The notes below the pieces were generated by a model. The model made no database searches and was not told the DNA's origin. It saw nothing but the letters and a program-made list of their open reading frames with translations. Source: JAJXWB01 sp964634325 (GTDB taxonomy: Bacteria; Pseudomonadota; Alphaproteobacteria; Rhizobiales; Beijerinckiaceae). Taken from it: 64,000 bases of DNA. Positions 51,854 through 60,694 of this stretch are shown here, one piece after another. A program made the translations under genes and the position numbers. Location of the stretch: contig CAZWJF010000001.1 in assembly GCA_964634325.1 (NCBI GenBank), positions 186,001 through 250,000 on the forward strand, written 5' to 3'. Positions within the stretch are counted from its first letter, which is position 1. Each line of letters starts with the position of its first letter.

Positions 51854-52837
51854 ATGAGCCGCAGACTCTCTATCGCCGTCGAACGCTTTCCGATCGCCGG
51901 CAAGTTCACGATCTCGCGAGGCGCCAAGACGGAAGCGGTGGTGGTCGTCGCGACGATTTCCGATGGCCTCCATGTCGGCCGCGGCGAGTGCGTGCCCTAC
52001 GGCCGCTATGGCGAAAGCGTCGAAAGCGTGTGCGCCGCAATCGAATCGGCGAGGGCGGCCATCGAGGCCGGCTGTGATCGCGCAGCTCTTCAGAATTTGT
52101 CTCCGGCGGGCGCCGCGCGCAACGCGCTGGACTGCGCTCTGTGGGATTTCGACGCCAAGAGGCTCGGCGTGCGCGCCTTTCAAATGGCCGGCCTGCACCG
52201 CGTTGCGCCGGCGACGACGGCCTATACGATCTCGGTCGGCGCGCCCGAGGAGATGGCCGAAGCCGCGGCGAAGGCGGCTCATCGCCCCGTTCTCAAGATC
52301 AAGCTCGCCGGGGACGGCGATCCCGAGCGTATCGCGGCCGTGCGCGCGGCCGCCCCTGACGCGCAATTGATCGTCGACGCCAATGAGGCGTGGAGCGAGG
52401 CGCAGCTTGAAGGACATTTCGCCGCCTGCGCGGCGGCGGGCGTCGCCCTGGTCGAGCAGCCATTGCCGGCCGGGCGCGATGCTGCGCTTGCGCGCATCAA
52501 ACGACCGCTGCCCGTCTGCGCCGACGAGAGCGTGCACGACAGGGCGGGCCTTGCGGCGTTGCGCGATCGTTACGACGCGGTCAACATCAAGCTCGACAAG
52601 ACCGGCGGACTTACCGAAGCGTTGGCGCTGGCCGAAGAGGCGACGAAGCTCGGCTTCTCGCTGTTTGTCGGATGCATGGTCGGAACCTCGCTCGCCATGG
52701 CTCCCGCCATGCTTCTCGCGCCGCGCGCCCAGTTCGTCGATCTCGATGGTCCCCTTCTGCTGGCGCGGGATCGCGAACCAGGCCTCGTTTACGATGGATC
52801 GCTCGTTCACCCGCCTGCGCCAGAACTCTGGGGGTAG
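51854..52837 (+). CDS. dgcA: N-acetyl-D-glutamate racemase/dipeptide epimerase family protein
   Basis: A 327-residue enolase-superfamily enzyme of the muconate-lactonising subgroup. The acid-base and metal residues are visible: the lysine pair in VLKIKLAGDGD, the metal ligands in VDANEAW, VEQPLP and CADESV, and the second catalytic lysine in NIKLDKTGGL. The N-terminus (VERFPIAGKFTISRGAKTEA) matches the alphaproteobacterial DgcA group, named for N-acetyl-D-glutamate racemisation; L-Ala-D/L-Glu epimerase is the alternative. The usual partner dgcN is not adjacent. The start may also be ATG 51833. Confidence 0.8.
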   Translation: MSRRLSIAVERFPIAGKFTISRGAKTEAVVVVATISDGLHVGRGECVPYGRYGESVESVCAAIESARAAIEAGCDRAALQNLSPAGAARNALDCALWDFDAKRLGVRAFQMAGLHRVAPATTAYTISVGAPEEMAEAAAKAAHRPVLKIKLAGDGDPERIAAVRAAAPDAQLIVDANEAWSEAQLEGHFAACAAAGVALVEQPLPAGRDAALARIKRPLPVCADESVHDRAGLAALRDRYDAVNIKLDKTGGLTEALALAEEATKLGFSLFVGCMVGTSLAMAPAMLLAPRAQFVDLDGPLLLARDREPGLVYDGSLVHPPAPELWG

Positions 52838-52929
52838 GCGCTGGACCTGACGGGGCGCCCGCGCAATATAATTGAAAACCGCTTCAAATCGGACGCGCGC
52901 CGACCTGCGCGCGCAGAGGGAGGGTCGCC

Positions 52930-53454
52930 ATGCGGGTGCTTGCGGTCATTGGCGCGTTGGCCATCGTAGCCGCCCTCGGAGCTATGGTTTTTCTGTTGGG
53001 CGGGTATTTCGACGTTGCGACCGGATGGGAGGATCCGCCGCCGGTCAAAGCGGTCGTCGCGCGCATTCGCGAAGCCTCGATCGCACGCCATGCGACTGAC
53101 GCGCCGCCTGCGGACCTCGGCTCGGAGACGCGCGTGAAGGCAGGCGCACGAGCCTTCGCGACGCTCGGCTGCGTCAATTGTCATGGCGCGCCGGGGGTCA
53201 AATGGCAGAAGTTCTCGGAGGGCATGAATCCCGATCCGCCGGATTTGAAGGAAGTCGTCGGCGAGCTCTCCCCGCCGAAGGTCTTCTATGTCGTCAAGAA
53301 CGGCATACGGATGACGGGAATGCCCGGCTTTTCGGGCGCCGCGTCAGACGACGAGCTGTGGTCGCTCGTTTCCTACCTGAAGAAGCTGCCCGACGTCAGC
53401 GAGGCCGATTACAAGAATTGGACCATGCCGGCCGCCGAACCGGCCAAACAATGA
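52930..53454 (+). CDS. Membrane-anchored cytochrome c
   Basis: A 174-residue protein with an uncleaved or signal-anchor helix at residues 1-26 and one c-type haem motif CVNCHG in the middle, followed by a methionine-rich stretch (IRMTGMPGFSG) that can supply the sixth haem ligand. It resembles class I cytochrome c (CytC553-like) domains. A GAGGGAGGG ribosome site precedes it. It is followed 10 bases later by a membrane protein gene; the electron-transfer partner is unknown. Confidence 0.88.
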   Translation: MRVLAVIGALAIVAALGAMVFLLGGYFDVATGWEDPPPVKAVVARIREASIARHATDAPPADLGSETRVKAGARAFATLGCVNCHGAPGVKWQKFSEGMNPDPPDLKEVVGELSPPKVFYVVKNGIRMTGMPGFSGAASDDELWSLVSYLKKLPDVSEADYKNWTMPAAEPAKQ

Positions 53455-53464
53455 TGTCGGACTG

Positions 53465-54907
53465 GTGAGCGGCGTTTCGAACGCGAGCCTGTCGCTCAGA
53501 CGCGTGATGGTCTTCGCCGGCGTTGGCGCGGCCGCCTTGTTCGCGCTTGTCGGTCCCGCCTTCCATTTGCAGACCTACGGGGACGGATCGATCTTTTCCT
53601 ACGCGGTCGCGACCCGCGACGTCTGGGATTTTCACTGGCGCAACATACCTACGCGCGCGACGGTCTACGCGCTTACGCTATGGCCCGGGGAAATGAGCGT
53701 TGCGCTGACCGGCGACGCACCGGCTGGCGTGCTTGTCTACGGTCTCCTGCTGTTTGCTGCGCCGGCCGTGGGGCTGATGGCGACATATGCGCTCGATCGC
53801 ACATCGGGCCGTATCTTCTTTGTCTTCGCGTGCGCGTCGACAGCGCTGCTGTGCCCGTTGGTGTTCGGCTTTCCGACCGAGATGTGGATCGCGCATGCCA
53901 TGTTCTGGCCGACGATAGCCGCCGCCTTTTCGCTGCGGCCCGGCTCTGTCTCCGCGACCGTGCTCGCAATCCTGATGTGCGGGCTCGTGCTCTCGCATGA
54001 GGGTGGGCTTGTGCTCGCGTTCGGCGTCGCAGGCGCGACGTCTCTGTCGGGCCTCCGCGACGCCAGGTTCGTCCGCGCGGCGCTCTGTTTTGTGGTTGCG
54101 GTCGGGCTGTGGATCGCGGTCGACCGCTGCTTTCCCCCGGATGGCTACTTCGGCGAAGTGCGTGTGCGCGCCGCTTCGGAGTTTTTCGACCGAACGATAT
54201 TCGAAAGCCCGATCCTTTCGCTCATCGCGAGCGCGCTCGGGTCGTATGCGGCGCTGTACGTCGCCTTTACGCGCTTGAGATGGGGTGCGCCTCACTATCT
54301 CGCGACGGGCGTCGTCTGTTGCGCGCTCATTGTCTGGTGGGCGTCGTTCGATCATGCATTGCACGCGGACCATCGCTATTACATGCGGACGGTTCTGCTG
54401 ATCGGCGTTTGCGATCTTGCGGCCGTGGCGGTCTTCGTCGTCTTGGACGACGAACAAGCGCCGGTTGCGCGTATTGCGCCCATTCGCGCGGTTCTGGTGC
54501 GACTGCGCGGCGTTCTCGTAGCACGATTTCTCATGGGAACGGCGTTGGTCGTCCTGCTGGCGCACGCCGTGGAGAGCGCGAAATTCGTACGAGCCTTCGA
54601 AGCCTATCGAGGCGCTGTGCGCGCGCTCGCGCTCGGCGACCAATTCGATGCGGCGCTGGGCGCGCCCTATTTCGTCTCGTCTCGCCGTATAAGCGGGGAC
54701 CTCAATCGCTTGTCGTGGTTTTCGACGACGCCTTATCTTTCGGCGCTGGTCGCCGACTTCAGGCCCAAGCGTCTCGTGATTGATCCCGCCGGCAATTACT
54801 TCTGGCTGTCCTGCGCGACCGCCACGCGAAGCGCCGAAGAGAAGAGCGCGGTTCCACGCGAGACGCGCGAGATGATCCGCGTGTATTCCTGCCTGCATCG
54901 TACGTGA
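53465..54907 (+). CDS. Polytopic membrane protein of unknown function
   Basis: I do not recognise this 480-residue protein. About nine or ten hydrophobic helices can be drawn, with a loop after helix 1 (LQTYGDGSIFSYAVATRD) and a soluble C-terminus of about 70 residues with two cysteines. The pattern resembles GT-C type membrane glycosyltransferases, but no catalytic motif is certain. The start is a GTG. It begins 10 bases after the cytochrome c gene and converges on an MFS gene. Confidence 0.7.
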   Translation: MSGVSNASLSLRRVMVFAGVGAAALFALVGPAFHLQTYGDGSIFSYAVATRDVWDFHWRNIPTRATVYALTLWPGEMSVALTGDAPAGVLVYGLLLFAAPAVGLMATYALDRTSGRIFFVFACASTALLCPLVFGFPTEMWIAHAMFWPTIAAAFSLRPGSVSATVLAILMCGLVLSHEGGLVLAFGVAGATSLSGLRDARFVRAALCFVVAVGLWIAVDRCFPPDGYFGEVRVRAASEFFDRTIFESPILSLIASALGSYAALYVAFTRLRWGAPHYLATGVVCCALIVWWASFDHALHADHRYYMRTVLLIGVCDLAAVAVFVVLDDEQAPVARIAPIRAVLVRLRGVLVARFLMGTALVVLLAHAVESAKFVRAFEAYRGAVRALALGDQFDAALGAPYFVSSRRISGDLNRLSWFSTTPYLSALVADFRPKRLVIDPAGNYFWLSCATATRSAEEKSAVPRETREMIRVYSCLHRT

Positions 54908-54914
54908 GGCGTGG

Positions 54915-56102
54915 TCAGGAATCTTTCCTCGGATCGAGCGCGGCGCGAATGACCAGCGCGAGACCCACGGTCGCGATCATGGCCATAGCGAAATAGGCGT
55001 GGAGGCCGAAATTCTTCCACAACGGACCGCAGATTGTTGCAGCCGCGGCTGTCGACAATGCGTTCGCGCCGGAAATCCAACCCTGCGCCTGTGCGCGCCG
55101 CGTTTCGCCGACAAGGCGGGTCAGCGCATAGACCGCGCCGAGGTGGGTCGAGGCGAAACTCACGGCGTGCAAAGCCTGACCGAAGAACAGCAAAGGCGTG
55201 CTCGTCGCGAACGACATGAGAAGCCAACGCAACGCGGCGAAGACGCCGCCGGCGATCAGCAGACCATACGCGCGCGAGGCCCCGCCGAAGCGATTGGAGA
55301 CGACGAAGAAGACAATTTCGGTCGCCACGCCGATCGCCCAAAGCAAGCCGATGACGCCGTTTCCGTGGCCCATATCGCGAAACGCGATGGAGCCGAACGT
55401 ATAGACCAGAGCATGACTCGCCTGGATCAGGGCCGCGCCGATCACGATCAAAGCGACAAGTCCGGGCGTCGCCACGCTTTCTCGGGGCATCGCACGTGCG
55501 CCTTGCGCGTCAGCCGGCTCGCCGGGCGTAAGCAGGTAAATCGCCGGCACAATCGCCGCCATGACGCCAGCGATGACGAAGACGATCGTCGGGGCCGGAA
55601 AGAGCCCGACGAACCATCCGCCCGTCGCCATCAAAGCGAGCACGCTGAAGGAGCCTGCGCCGCGCACGACGCCGTAGTCGAGGGGGCGTTCGCCCGCGAG
55701 CACACGTCGACGCGCCTCGCGCAAGACAATACTGTCGGCCAGCGCGATCATCGGCCCCTGACCGAAGGCGCTGACGATTATGAAGACAAAGATCGGCCAG
55801 AACGCGGGTTGTGCAAAACCTGCGGCGAGCGACCCCAATGTCATGGCGAGCGCGCACAGCGCCAACAGGCGCGCCGCCCCGCCATGCCGGTCGGCGAGCG
55901 GCGGAACCAGCAGGTTCGACAGAAAACGCGCAATCGGCGTCGCGCCCTGAATGAGGGCGATCGCGTCGGCGCCGAGGCCGACGCTGGCGTACCACAGCGG
56001 AAGGAAGGGCAATTGCACGCCGATCGGCGCGAAGACGAGCATATTCAGCGCCGCCAGACGCGACGACGACGCTGATGGGCGCGGGTCCTTCTCGCTATCC
56101 AA
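54915..56102 (-). CDS. MFS transporter (phenylpropionate-permease-like)
   Basis: A 395-residue major facilitator with about 12 helices. The N-terminal segment FLPLWYASVGLGADAIALIQG and PLADRHGG match the MFS_1-like group of HcaT/nucleoside-type carriers; later segments include GGASRAYGLL and ALTRLVGETRRAQAQG. The TTG at 56102 was chosen because AAAGGGAA lies just upstream; the frame runs much further but without membrane character. The substrate is unknown. It is divergent from the MetE-like gene, with 217 bases between in which I see no clear structure. Confidence 0.82.
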   Translation of the reverse strand: MDSEKDPRPSASSSRLAALNMLVFAPIGVQLPFLPLWYASVGLGADAIALIQGATPIARFLSNLLVPPLADRHGGAARLLALCALAMTLGSLAAGFAQPAFWPIFVFIIVSAFGQGPMIALADSIVLREARRRVLAGERPLDYGVVRGAGSFSVLALMATGGWFVGLFPAPTIVFVIAGVMAAIVPAIYLLTPGEPADAQGARAMPRESVATPGLVALIVIGAALIQASHALVYTFGSIAFRDMGHGNGVIGLLWAIGVATEIVFFVVSNRFGGASRAYGLLIAGGVFAALRWLLMSFATSTPLLFFGQALHAVSFASTHLGAVYALTRLVGETRRAQAQGWISGANALSTAAAATICGPLWKNFGLHAYFAMAMIATVGLALVIRAALDPRKDS

Positions 56103-56319
56103 GAGTTCCCTTTTCGTCGCCGGGCATTCGGGAGCCGTTTGAGTCGGATTATCCGAGAGTGCGATGTCTGACTGACGCGCAGGAGGCGCGCCGTCAACCA
56201 TCTCAGGCGAAAGACAGCTTGCCGCAGTCGGGGCGTCGCCTCTATTTTCGATCGACGCGCAACACGGCCGAAAAGAGCCTGAACGATCGCTGCGCGTCGA
56301 GCGAAGGGAGCGCCTGTCC

Positions 56320-57339
56320 ATGCTGTTTCCAACGACGGTCGCCGGAAGCCTGCCCAAACCCGGCTGGCTTGCCGAGCCCGAGAAGCTTTGGGGACAGTGG
56401 CGAGCGGAGGGGCGGGACCTCGTCTCTCTGAAAGAGGACGCCACGCTCCTGTGGCTGAAGCTGCAGGAGGACGCGGGGATCGATATCGTCACGGACGGCG
56501 AGCAGTCGCGCATTCATTTCGTGCACGGCTTTCTCGAGCAGATCGAGGGCATCGACTGGCAGAAGAAAACCGCCATGGGCATCCGCAACAATCGCTATGT
56601 CGTGGACGTGCCGACGGTCGTCGCGCCCGTTTCTCGCAAAGGCTCCGTACACTCCCACGAAGCGGCGTACGCCCGCGCGCACACGCGCAAGAAACTGAAA
56701 TTCACATTGCCGGGGCCAATGACCATCTGCGACACGATCGCCGATGGCCATTATGGGCGCAGAGCCGATATGGCGATGGCCTTTGCGCGCGCGTTGAACG
56801 CCGAGGCGCGCGAGCTTGCGGCGCTGGGCGTCGACGTCATCCAGTTCGATGAGCCGGCGTTCAATGTCTTCATGGAGGACGTGGTCGAGTGGGGCGTCGC
56901 CGCATTGGAAGCGGCCGCAGACGGGCTCTCGTGCGAGACCGCCGTGCATATCTGCTATGGCTACGGGATTGAGGCGAACATCAAATGGAAAGAGACGCTC
57001 GGCGCGGAATGGCGCCAGTACGAGGCGATCTTTCCAGCCTTGAACCGGTCGAAGATCGGCCAGGTGTCTCTGGAGTGCGCGGGATCGCACGTGCCGATCT
57101 CGTTGATCCGTCTGCTGTCCGACAAGCAGATATTGGTCGGCGCCATCGATGTGGCGTCGAGCAAGATCGAAACCGTCGAGGAGGTCGCAGCTGTCATGCG
57201 CGAGGCGATGAAGTACGCCGACTCCGCACGCCTGCAATGCTGCACCAATTGCGGGATGGCGCCGCTGCCGCGGGGCGTCGCGGTCGGCAAACTGGAAGCG
57301 CTTGGCGCCGGCGCGCGGCTGCTGCGCGGCGCGGTGTAA
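56320..57339 (+). CDS. Core-MetE type methionine synthase
   Basis: A 339-residue protein equal to the catalytic C-terminal half of cobalamin-independent methionine synthase. It opens with LFPTTVAGSLPKPGWL and carries the zinc ligands: His and Cys in VHICYGYG, Glu in SLECAGSH and Cys in TNCGMAPLP. Proteins of this size (core-MetE) lack the N-terminal half; in studied cases they use methylcobalamin or another methyl donor rather than methyltetrahydrofolate. No partner gene is adjacent. GGGAG precedes the ATG. Confidence 0.88.
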   Translation: MLFPTTVAGSLPKPGWLAEPEKLWGQWRAEGRDLVSLKEDATLLWLKLQEDAGIDIVTDGEQSRIHFVHGFLEQIEGIDWQKKTAMGIRNNRYVVDVPTVVAPVSRKGSVHSHEAAYARAHTRKKLKFTLPGPMTICDTIADGHYGRRADMAMAFARALNAEARELAALGVDVIQFDEPAFNVFMEDVVEWGVAALEAAADGLSCETAVHICYGYGIEANIKWKETLGAEWRQYEAIFPALNRSKIGQVSLECAGSHVPISLIRLLSDKQILVGAIDVASSKIETVEEVAAVMREAMKYADSARLQCCTNCGMAPLPRGVAVGKLEALGAGARLLRGAV

Positions 57340-57345
57340 ATCGCG

Positions 57346-57963
57346 CTATTCCATCACCGCGGCCTTGAGGATGCAGACCATGGTCGCGTGCGCCGGCTTC
57401 GCGGAGCGGTTGCGGATGAGATGCGGGCGGTCGCAGCGATAGCGCAGCGTTTCCCCGGCTTTGGCGGTCTCGACGACGCCGGCGACCTCGACCTCGAGCT
57501 CGCCTTCGAGCACGGACAGGCACTCGATGGATCCGCGCTGGTGCGGATCAGACGCCAGCACGCCGCCGGGATCAGCCGAAAAATCGTACCATTGCAGCCA
57601 CTCGACGGTTTTGATCCATCCGGTGATCGCGAGCCTGCACTTGCCGTCCTCAGAAACGAGAATCGGCGTATCGCCCCGCGAGGATTTTTCGACGAACGGC
57701 TCGTCTTCCGTCCCTTGCAGCACACGCTCGATTGAGACATCGAGCGCCTGCGCCAGCCTCCAGATGGTCGATAGCGTCGGATTGGTCTCGTTCCGCTCGA
57801 TCTGGCTGATGATCGACTTGGCGACGCCGGATTGTTCGGAGAGGTCCGAAAGCGAAAGGTTATAAGCCTTGCGGAGGCGCTGGACCGTGCGGCCGAGCTG
57901 GCCGGAGACCACCATCGCGCCGGCCTCGAGTGCCTTCTGCTTGTCCTTGCCTTCGACGCCCAT
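57346..57963 (-). CDS. XRE-type regulator with cupin domain
   Basis: A 205-residue regulator with an N-terminal XRE helix-turn-helix (residues about 22-75: LSLSDLSEQSGVAKSIISQI) and a C-terminal cupin sensor domain (about 130-200, with LSVLEGELEVEVAG and CDRPHLIRN). Such regulators often control transporters or amine/amino acid catabolism. It is last on the minus strand after an SDR and an EamA exporter gene, 76 bases downstream of the latter, so it may regulate that unit. Confidence 0.88.
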   Translation of the reverse strand: MGVEGKDKQKALEAGAMVVSGQLGRTVQRLRKAYNLSLSDLSEQSGVAKSIISQIERNETNPTLSTIWRLAQALDVSIERVLQGTEDEPFVEKSSRGDTPILVSEDGKCRLAITGWIKTVEWLQWYDFSADPGGVLASDPHQRGSIECLSVLEGELEVEVAGVVETAKAGETLRYRCDRPHLIRNRSAKPAHATMVCILKAAVME

Positions 57964-58039
57964 GCATTCCGTCCGCGCGGTCCGTTCGGCATTATAGCCG
58001 AATTTGTTTGGAATAACGAACGAAATCGCGGTCGGCCGC

Positions 58040-58993
58040 CTAGCGAGTCGATTTTGTCGGCTGTTTGCGGATCAGCTTCAGACGTTGCTCGCGCCAGAGA
58101 ACGAACAGGCCTGATGCGATGACGATGGCCGACCCGGCCAGGATCGCAACAGTCGGCTTGTCGCCGAAAAAGAAGTAGCCGAGAGCGACGGCCCAAATGA
58201 TCGACGTATAGTCGAAGGGGGCGATCACCGACGCTTCGGCGTAACGAACGCAGTCGGTCAGCCAGATCTGACCCACGCCGCCGAGCAAGCCGATGGCGAT
58301 GAGCATGCCGAGGTCGTGAAAGTCGGGCGTGACCCATTTCTGGCTTTGCAGAAAGGCGCCGAGGGGCGCCTGCGAGGGCCAGAGATAGCCGGCGCTCATC
58401 AGCAGGAAGCCGAATAGGGTGGTAAGAGCCGAAAAGTAGAAGACGATCGCGCCGGTGTATTCGCTGAGCGCAAGTCGGCGTGTCTGGATGGTCGCGATGG
58501 CGGCGAAGGTCGCCGTCGACATGGCGGCGAGCGCGCCGAGGCGAGATCCGGCGCCCTCCCCGAGATGTTCGCCGACCATGACGAGAACGCCGAGAAAGCC
58601 GACGATGACAGCGGCCCAGCGGTAAATGCGCACGGTTTCCCCGAGTACGATCGCCGCAAGCGCGACGACGAGCAATGGAGCGAGGTAACCGATCGCTGTG
58701 ACGTCAGGCAGCGGCAATAGGGCGACGGCCAGGAAATAGGAGAACATGCCGCATGTGCCGAGCAGTCCGCGCGCCAGATGGCCCCATGGCCGGCGCGTGC
58801 GGATCGCATGCGGGAACTCGCCGCGTGACCGCAGCCACGCGACGAGCACCACGAGGGCGAACAGCGAGCGGAAGAATACGATCTGGCCGATCGGGTAGGC
58901 GCCGCCTGTCAGCTTCGCGACGCTCGCCATCATGGAGAAGGCGAGCGCAGAGCCGACGCGCATCAGCACGCCCTTGGCCGCGCCTGAAATCAT
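58040..58993 (-). CDS. EamA/DMT family transporter
   Basis: A 317-residue drug/metabolite transporter with ten hydrophobic helices in two EamA repeats. The first repeat begins GSALAFSMMASVAKLTGGAY, and the second has SVIAPFDYTSIIWAVALGY, the typical PF00892 pattern. The C-terminus is basic. Its start is four bases after the SDR stop, so they are probably coupled. Efflux of a metabolite or amino acid is likely; the substrate is unknown. Confidence 0.9.
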   Translation of the reverse strand: MISGAAKGVLMRVGSALAFSMMASVAKLTGGAYPIGQIVFFRSLFALVVLVAWLRSRGEFPHAIRTRRPWGHLARGLLGTCGMFSYFLAVALLPLPDVTAIGYLAPLLVVALAAIVLGETVRIYRWAAVIVGFLGVLVMVGEHLGEGAGSRLGALAAMSTATFAAIATIQTRRLALSEYTGAIVFYFSALTTLFGFLLMSAGYLWPSQAPLGAFLQSQKWVTPDFHDLGMLIAIGLLGGVGQIWLTDCVRYAEASVIAPFDYTSIIWAVALGYFFFGDKPTVAILAGSAIVIASGLFVLWREQRLKLIRKQPTKSTR

Positions 58994-58997
58994 CAGT

Positions 58998-59777
58998 CTA
59001 GATCACGGTATTGAAGGCGCCGCCGTCGATCAGGATGGACTGGCCGGTGATATAGCCGGCCTGAGCGCTCGCCAGAAATGCGCAAAGTTGGCCGAATTCC
59101 CGCGCCGTGCCGAAGCGCTTGGCGGGTATGCCCTGCTCGCGCTGCCGGCGGAATTCCTCCGGCGTCACCCCTTTCAGGGCCGCCATGCGGCCGGTGGCGG
59201 TGGCGATGCGGTCGGTGTCGAACACGCCCGGCAGGATGTGATTGATCGTGACGTTGCGGTCGACGAACTGGCGTGCGGCGGCTGCGAGGAACGCCGTGAG
59301 GCCCGCGCGGGCGCCCGACGACAGGTCGAGGCCGACCAGCGACGTGCGAACCGACGCGGATGTGATGTCGATGATGCGGCCGAAACCGCGTTCCGCCATG
59401 CCGTCGATAACCGCCTGCACGAGCATGATCGGCGTCATCATGTTGGCGTCGAGGCCGGCGATCATTTCGTCGCGTGTGATCTGGCGGAAGTCCTTCGGCG
59501 GCGGGCCGCCGTTGTTGTTGACCAGAATGTCCGGCGTCGGGCAGACGCCGAGCAACGCGTTCCGGCCTTCCTGCGTGCCGACGTCGCAGGCGACGGGCGT
59601 AATCTTCGCTCCGGTGGCCGCTGCGATTTCCCGGGCCGCCGCCTCGAGCGTTTCGGCGTTTCGGCCGTTCATCACCACTTCGCAGCCGGCCTCCGCCAGC
59701 GCCCAGGCGCAGCCCTTGCCGAGCCCCTTGGAGGATGCGCAGACGATGGCCTTTCGGCCGGCGATGCCCAAATCCAT
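58998..59777 (-). CDS. SDR family protein with altered catalytic site
   Basis: A 259-residue short-chain dehydrogenase fold. The nucleotide motif reads ASSKGLGKG and VNNNGG replaces NNAG. Where classical SDRs have Tyr-x3-Lys, this protein reads S153-x3-R157 in LDLSSGARAGL, and S140 (ITSAS) is the only classical residue left. A subgroup of bacterial SDRs shares this LSxGxRxGLT pattern and is annotated as oxoacyl reductase without proof. The C-terminus has SILIDGGAFN. It heads an operon with EamA and XRE/cupin genes, divergent from plcP. Confidence 0.85.
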   Translation of the reverse strand: MDLGIAGRKAIVCASSKGLGKGCAWALAEAGCEVVMNGRNAETLEAAAREIAAATGAKITPVACDVGTQEGRNALLGVCPTPDILVNNNGGPPPKDFRQITRDEMIAGLDANMMTPIMLVQAVIDGMAERGFGRIIDITSASVRTSLVGLDLSSGARAGLTAFLAAAARQFVDRNVTINHILPGVFDTDRIATATGRMAALKGVTPEEFRRQREQGIPAKRFGTAREFGQLCAFLASAQAGYITGQSILIDGGAFNTVI

Positions 59778-59816
59778 GACGTTTCCTTTCCCCGACGCTG
59801 CGGTCGAGTTTCCCGA

Positions 59817-59834
59817 CTGTCATCCAGCCGCAAT
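59817..59834 (+). promoter_or_regulatory. Pho-box-like PhoB binding site
   Basis: CTGTCATCCAGCCGCAAT matches the rhizobial Pho box CTGTCAT-N4-CTGTCAT with a perfect first half and four of seven in the second half (11 of 14). It lies 59 bases before plcP, a gene whose family is induced by phosphate starvation. Binding is inferred. Confidence 0.45.
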
Positions 59835-59893
59835 GAGAATCTGCTGAGACGGATCGCAATCGATCCGTTCGTCAGACATTAGGCTTCGCAAAC

Positions 59894-60694
59894 ATGGCAA
59901 GACAAGAGCCCGGTCGCTACCGCAGCCTGTTCATATCAGACGTGCATCTGGGCACGCGCGGCGCACAGGCGGAACTGCTGCTCGACTTCCTCAAACACAA
60001 CGAGGCCGAGACGATCTATCTCGTCGGCGACATCTTCGACGGCTGGCGGCTCAAGAATGGATGGTATTGGCCGCAAGCCCACAACGACGTCGTTCAGAAA
60101 TTGCTGCGCAAGGTGCGCAAGGGCGCGCGCATGGTGTACGTGCCGGGCAACCATGACGAGTTCGCCCGCGACTATCTCGGTCACACGTTCGGCGGCGTCG
60201 AGGTCGTGGACCGCACGATCCACGAAACCGCCGATGGCCGGCGGCTGCTGGTCATTCATGGCGACCAGTTCGACGTCGTCGTTCGCCACGCACGCTGGCT
60301 CGCGTTCCTCGGCGACTGGGCCTACGAGACGGCCCTGGTGATCAACACATGGTTCAATAGGGCGCGTCGGGCGTTTGGCTTCGGCTATTGGTCGTTGTCG
60401 GCGTGGGCGAAACTGAAGGTCAAGAACGCAGTCAATTTCATCGGCGATTTTGAAGAGACGCTGGCTGCGGAAGCCGAACGCGCCGGAGTCGACGGCATCG
60501 TCTGCGGCCATATCCACCACGCCGCTATCCGCAAGATCGGCCGCGTCGACTACATCAACGCCGGCGATTTCGTGGAAAGCTGCACGGCGATCGCCGAACA
60601 TTTCGACGGCGCCTTCGAAATCCTGCGTTGGCAAAGCATTCTGGAGGAGGCCGAACGGCCTGCTGAAAGCAAGCCTGTCGAAGCCGCAGCGTGA
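59894..60694 (+). CDS. plcP: Phospholipase C-type metallophosphatase PlcP (LpxH-like fold)
   Basis: A 266-residue calcineurin-like metallophosphatase. The five metal motifs are visible: SDVHLG, GDIFDGW, PGNHDE, IHGDQFD and GHIHHA. The group is often annotated as UDP-2,3-diacylglucosamine hydrolase, but in Sinorhizobium and marine bacteria the PlcP members cleave phosphatidylcholine and other phospholipids under phosphate starvation to free diacylglycerol. The stop overlaps the start of a GT4 glycosyltransferase gene (TGATG). That pair, with the Pho-box-like site, favours PlcP over LpxH. Confidence 0.78.
   Translation: MARQEPGRYRSLFISDVHLGTRGAQAELLLDFLKHNEAETIYLVGDIFDGWRLKNGWYWPQAHNDVVQKLLRKVRKGARMVYVPGNHDEFARDYLGHTFGGVEVVDRTIHETADGRRLLVIHGDQFDVVVRHARWLAFLGDWAYETALVINTWFNRARRAFGFGYWSLSAWAKLKVKNAVNFIGDFEETLAAEAERAGVDGIVCGHIHHAAIRKIGRVDYINAGDFVESCTAIAEHFDGAFEILRWQSILEEAERPAESKPVEAAA

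Noticed and set aside
59894..60694. LpxH, UDP-2,3-diacylglucosamine hydrolase of lipid A synthesis.
   Set aside because: The fold is shared, but overlap with an Agt-like gene and the Pho-box-like site fit PlcP better. LpxH activity is not excluded.
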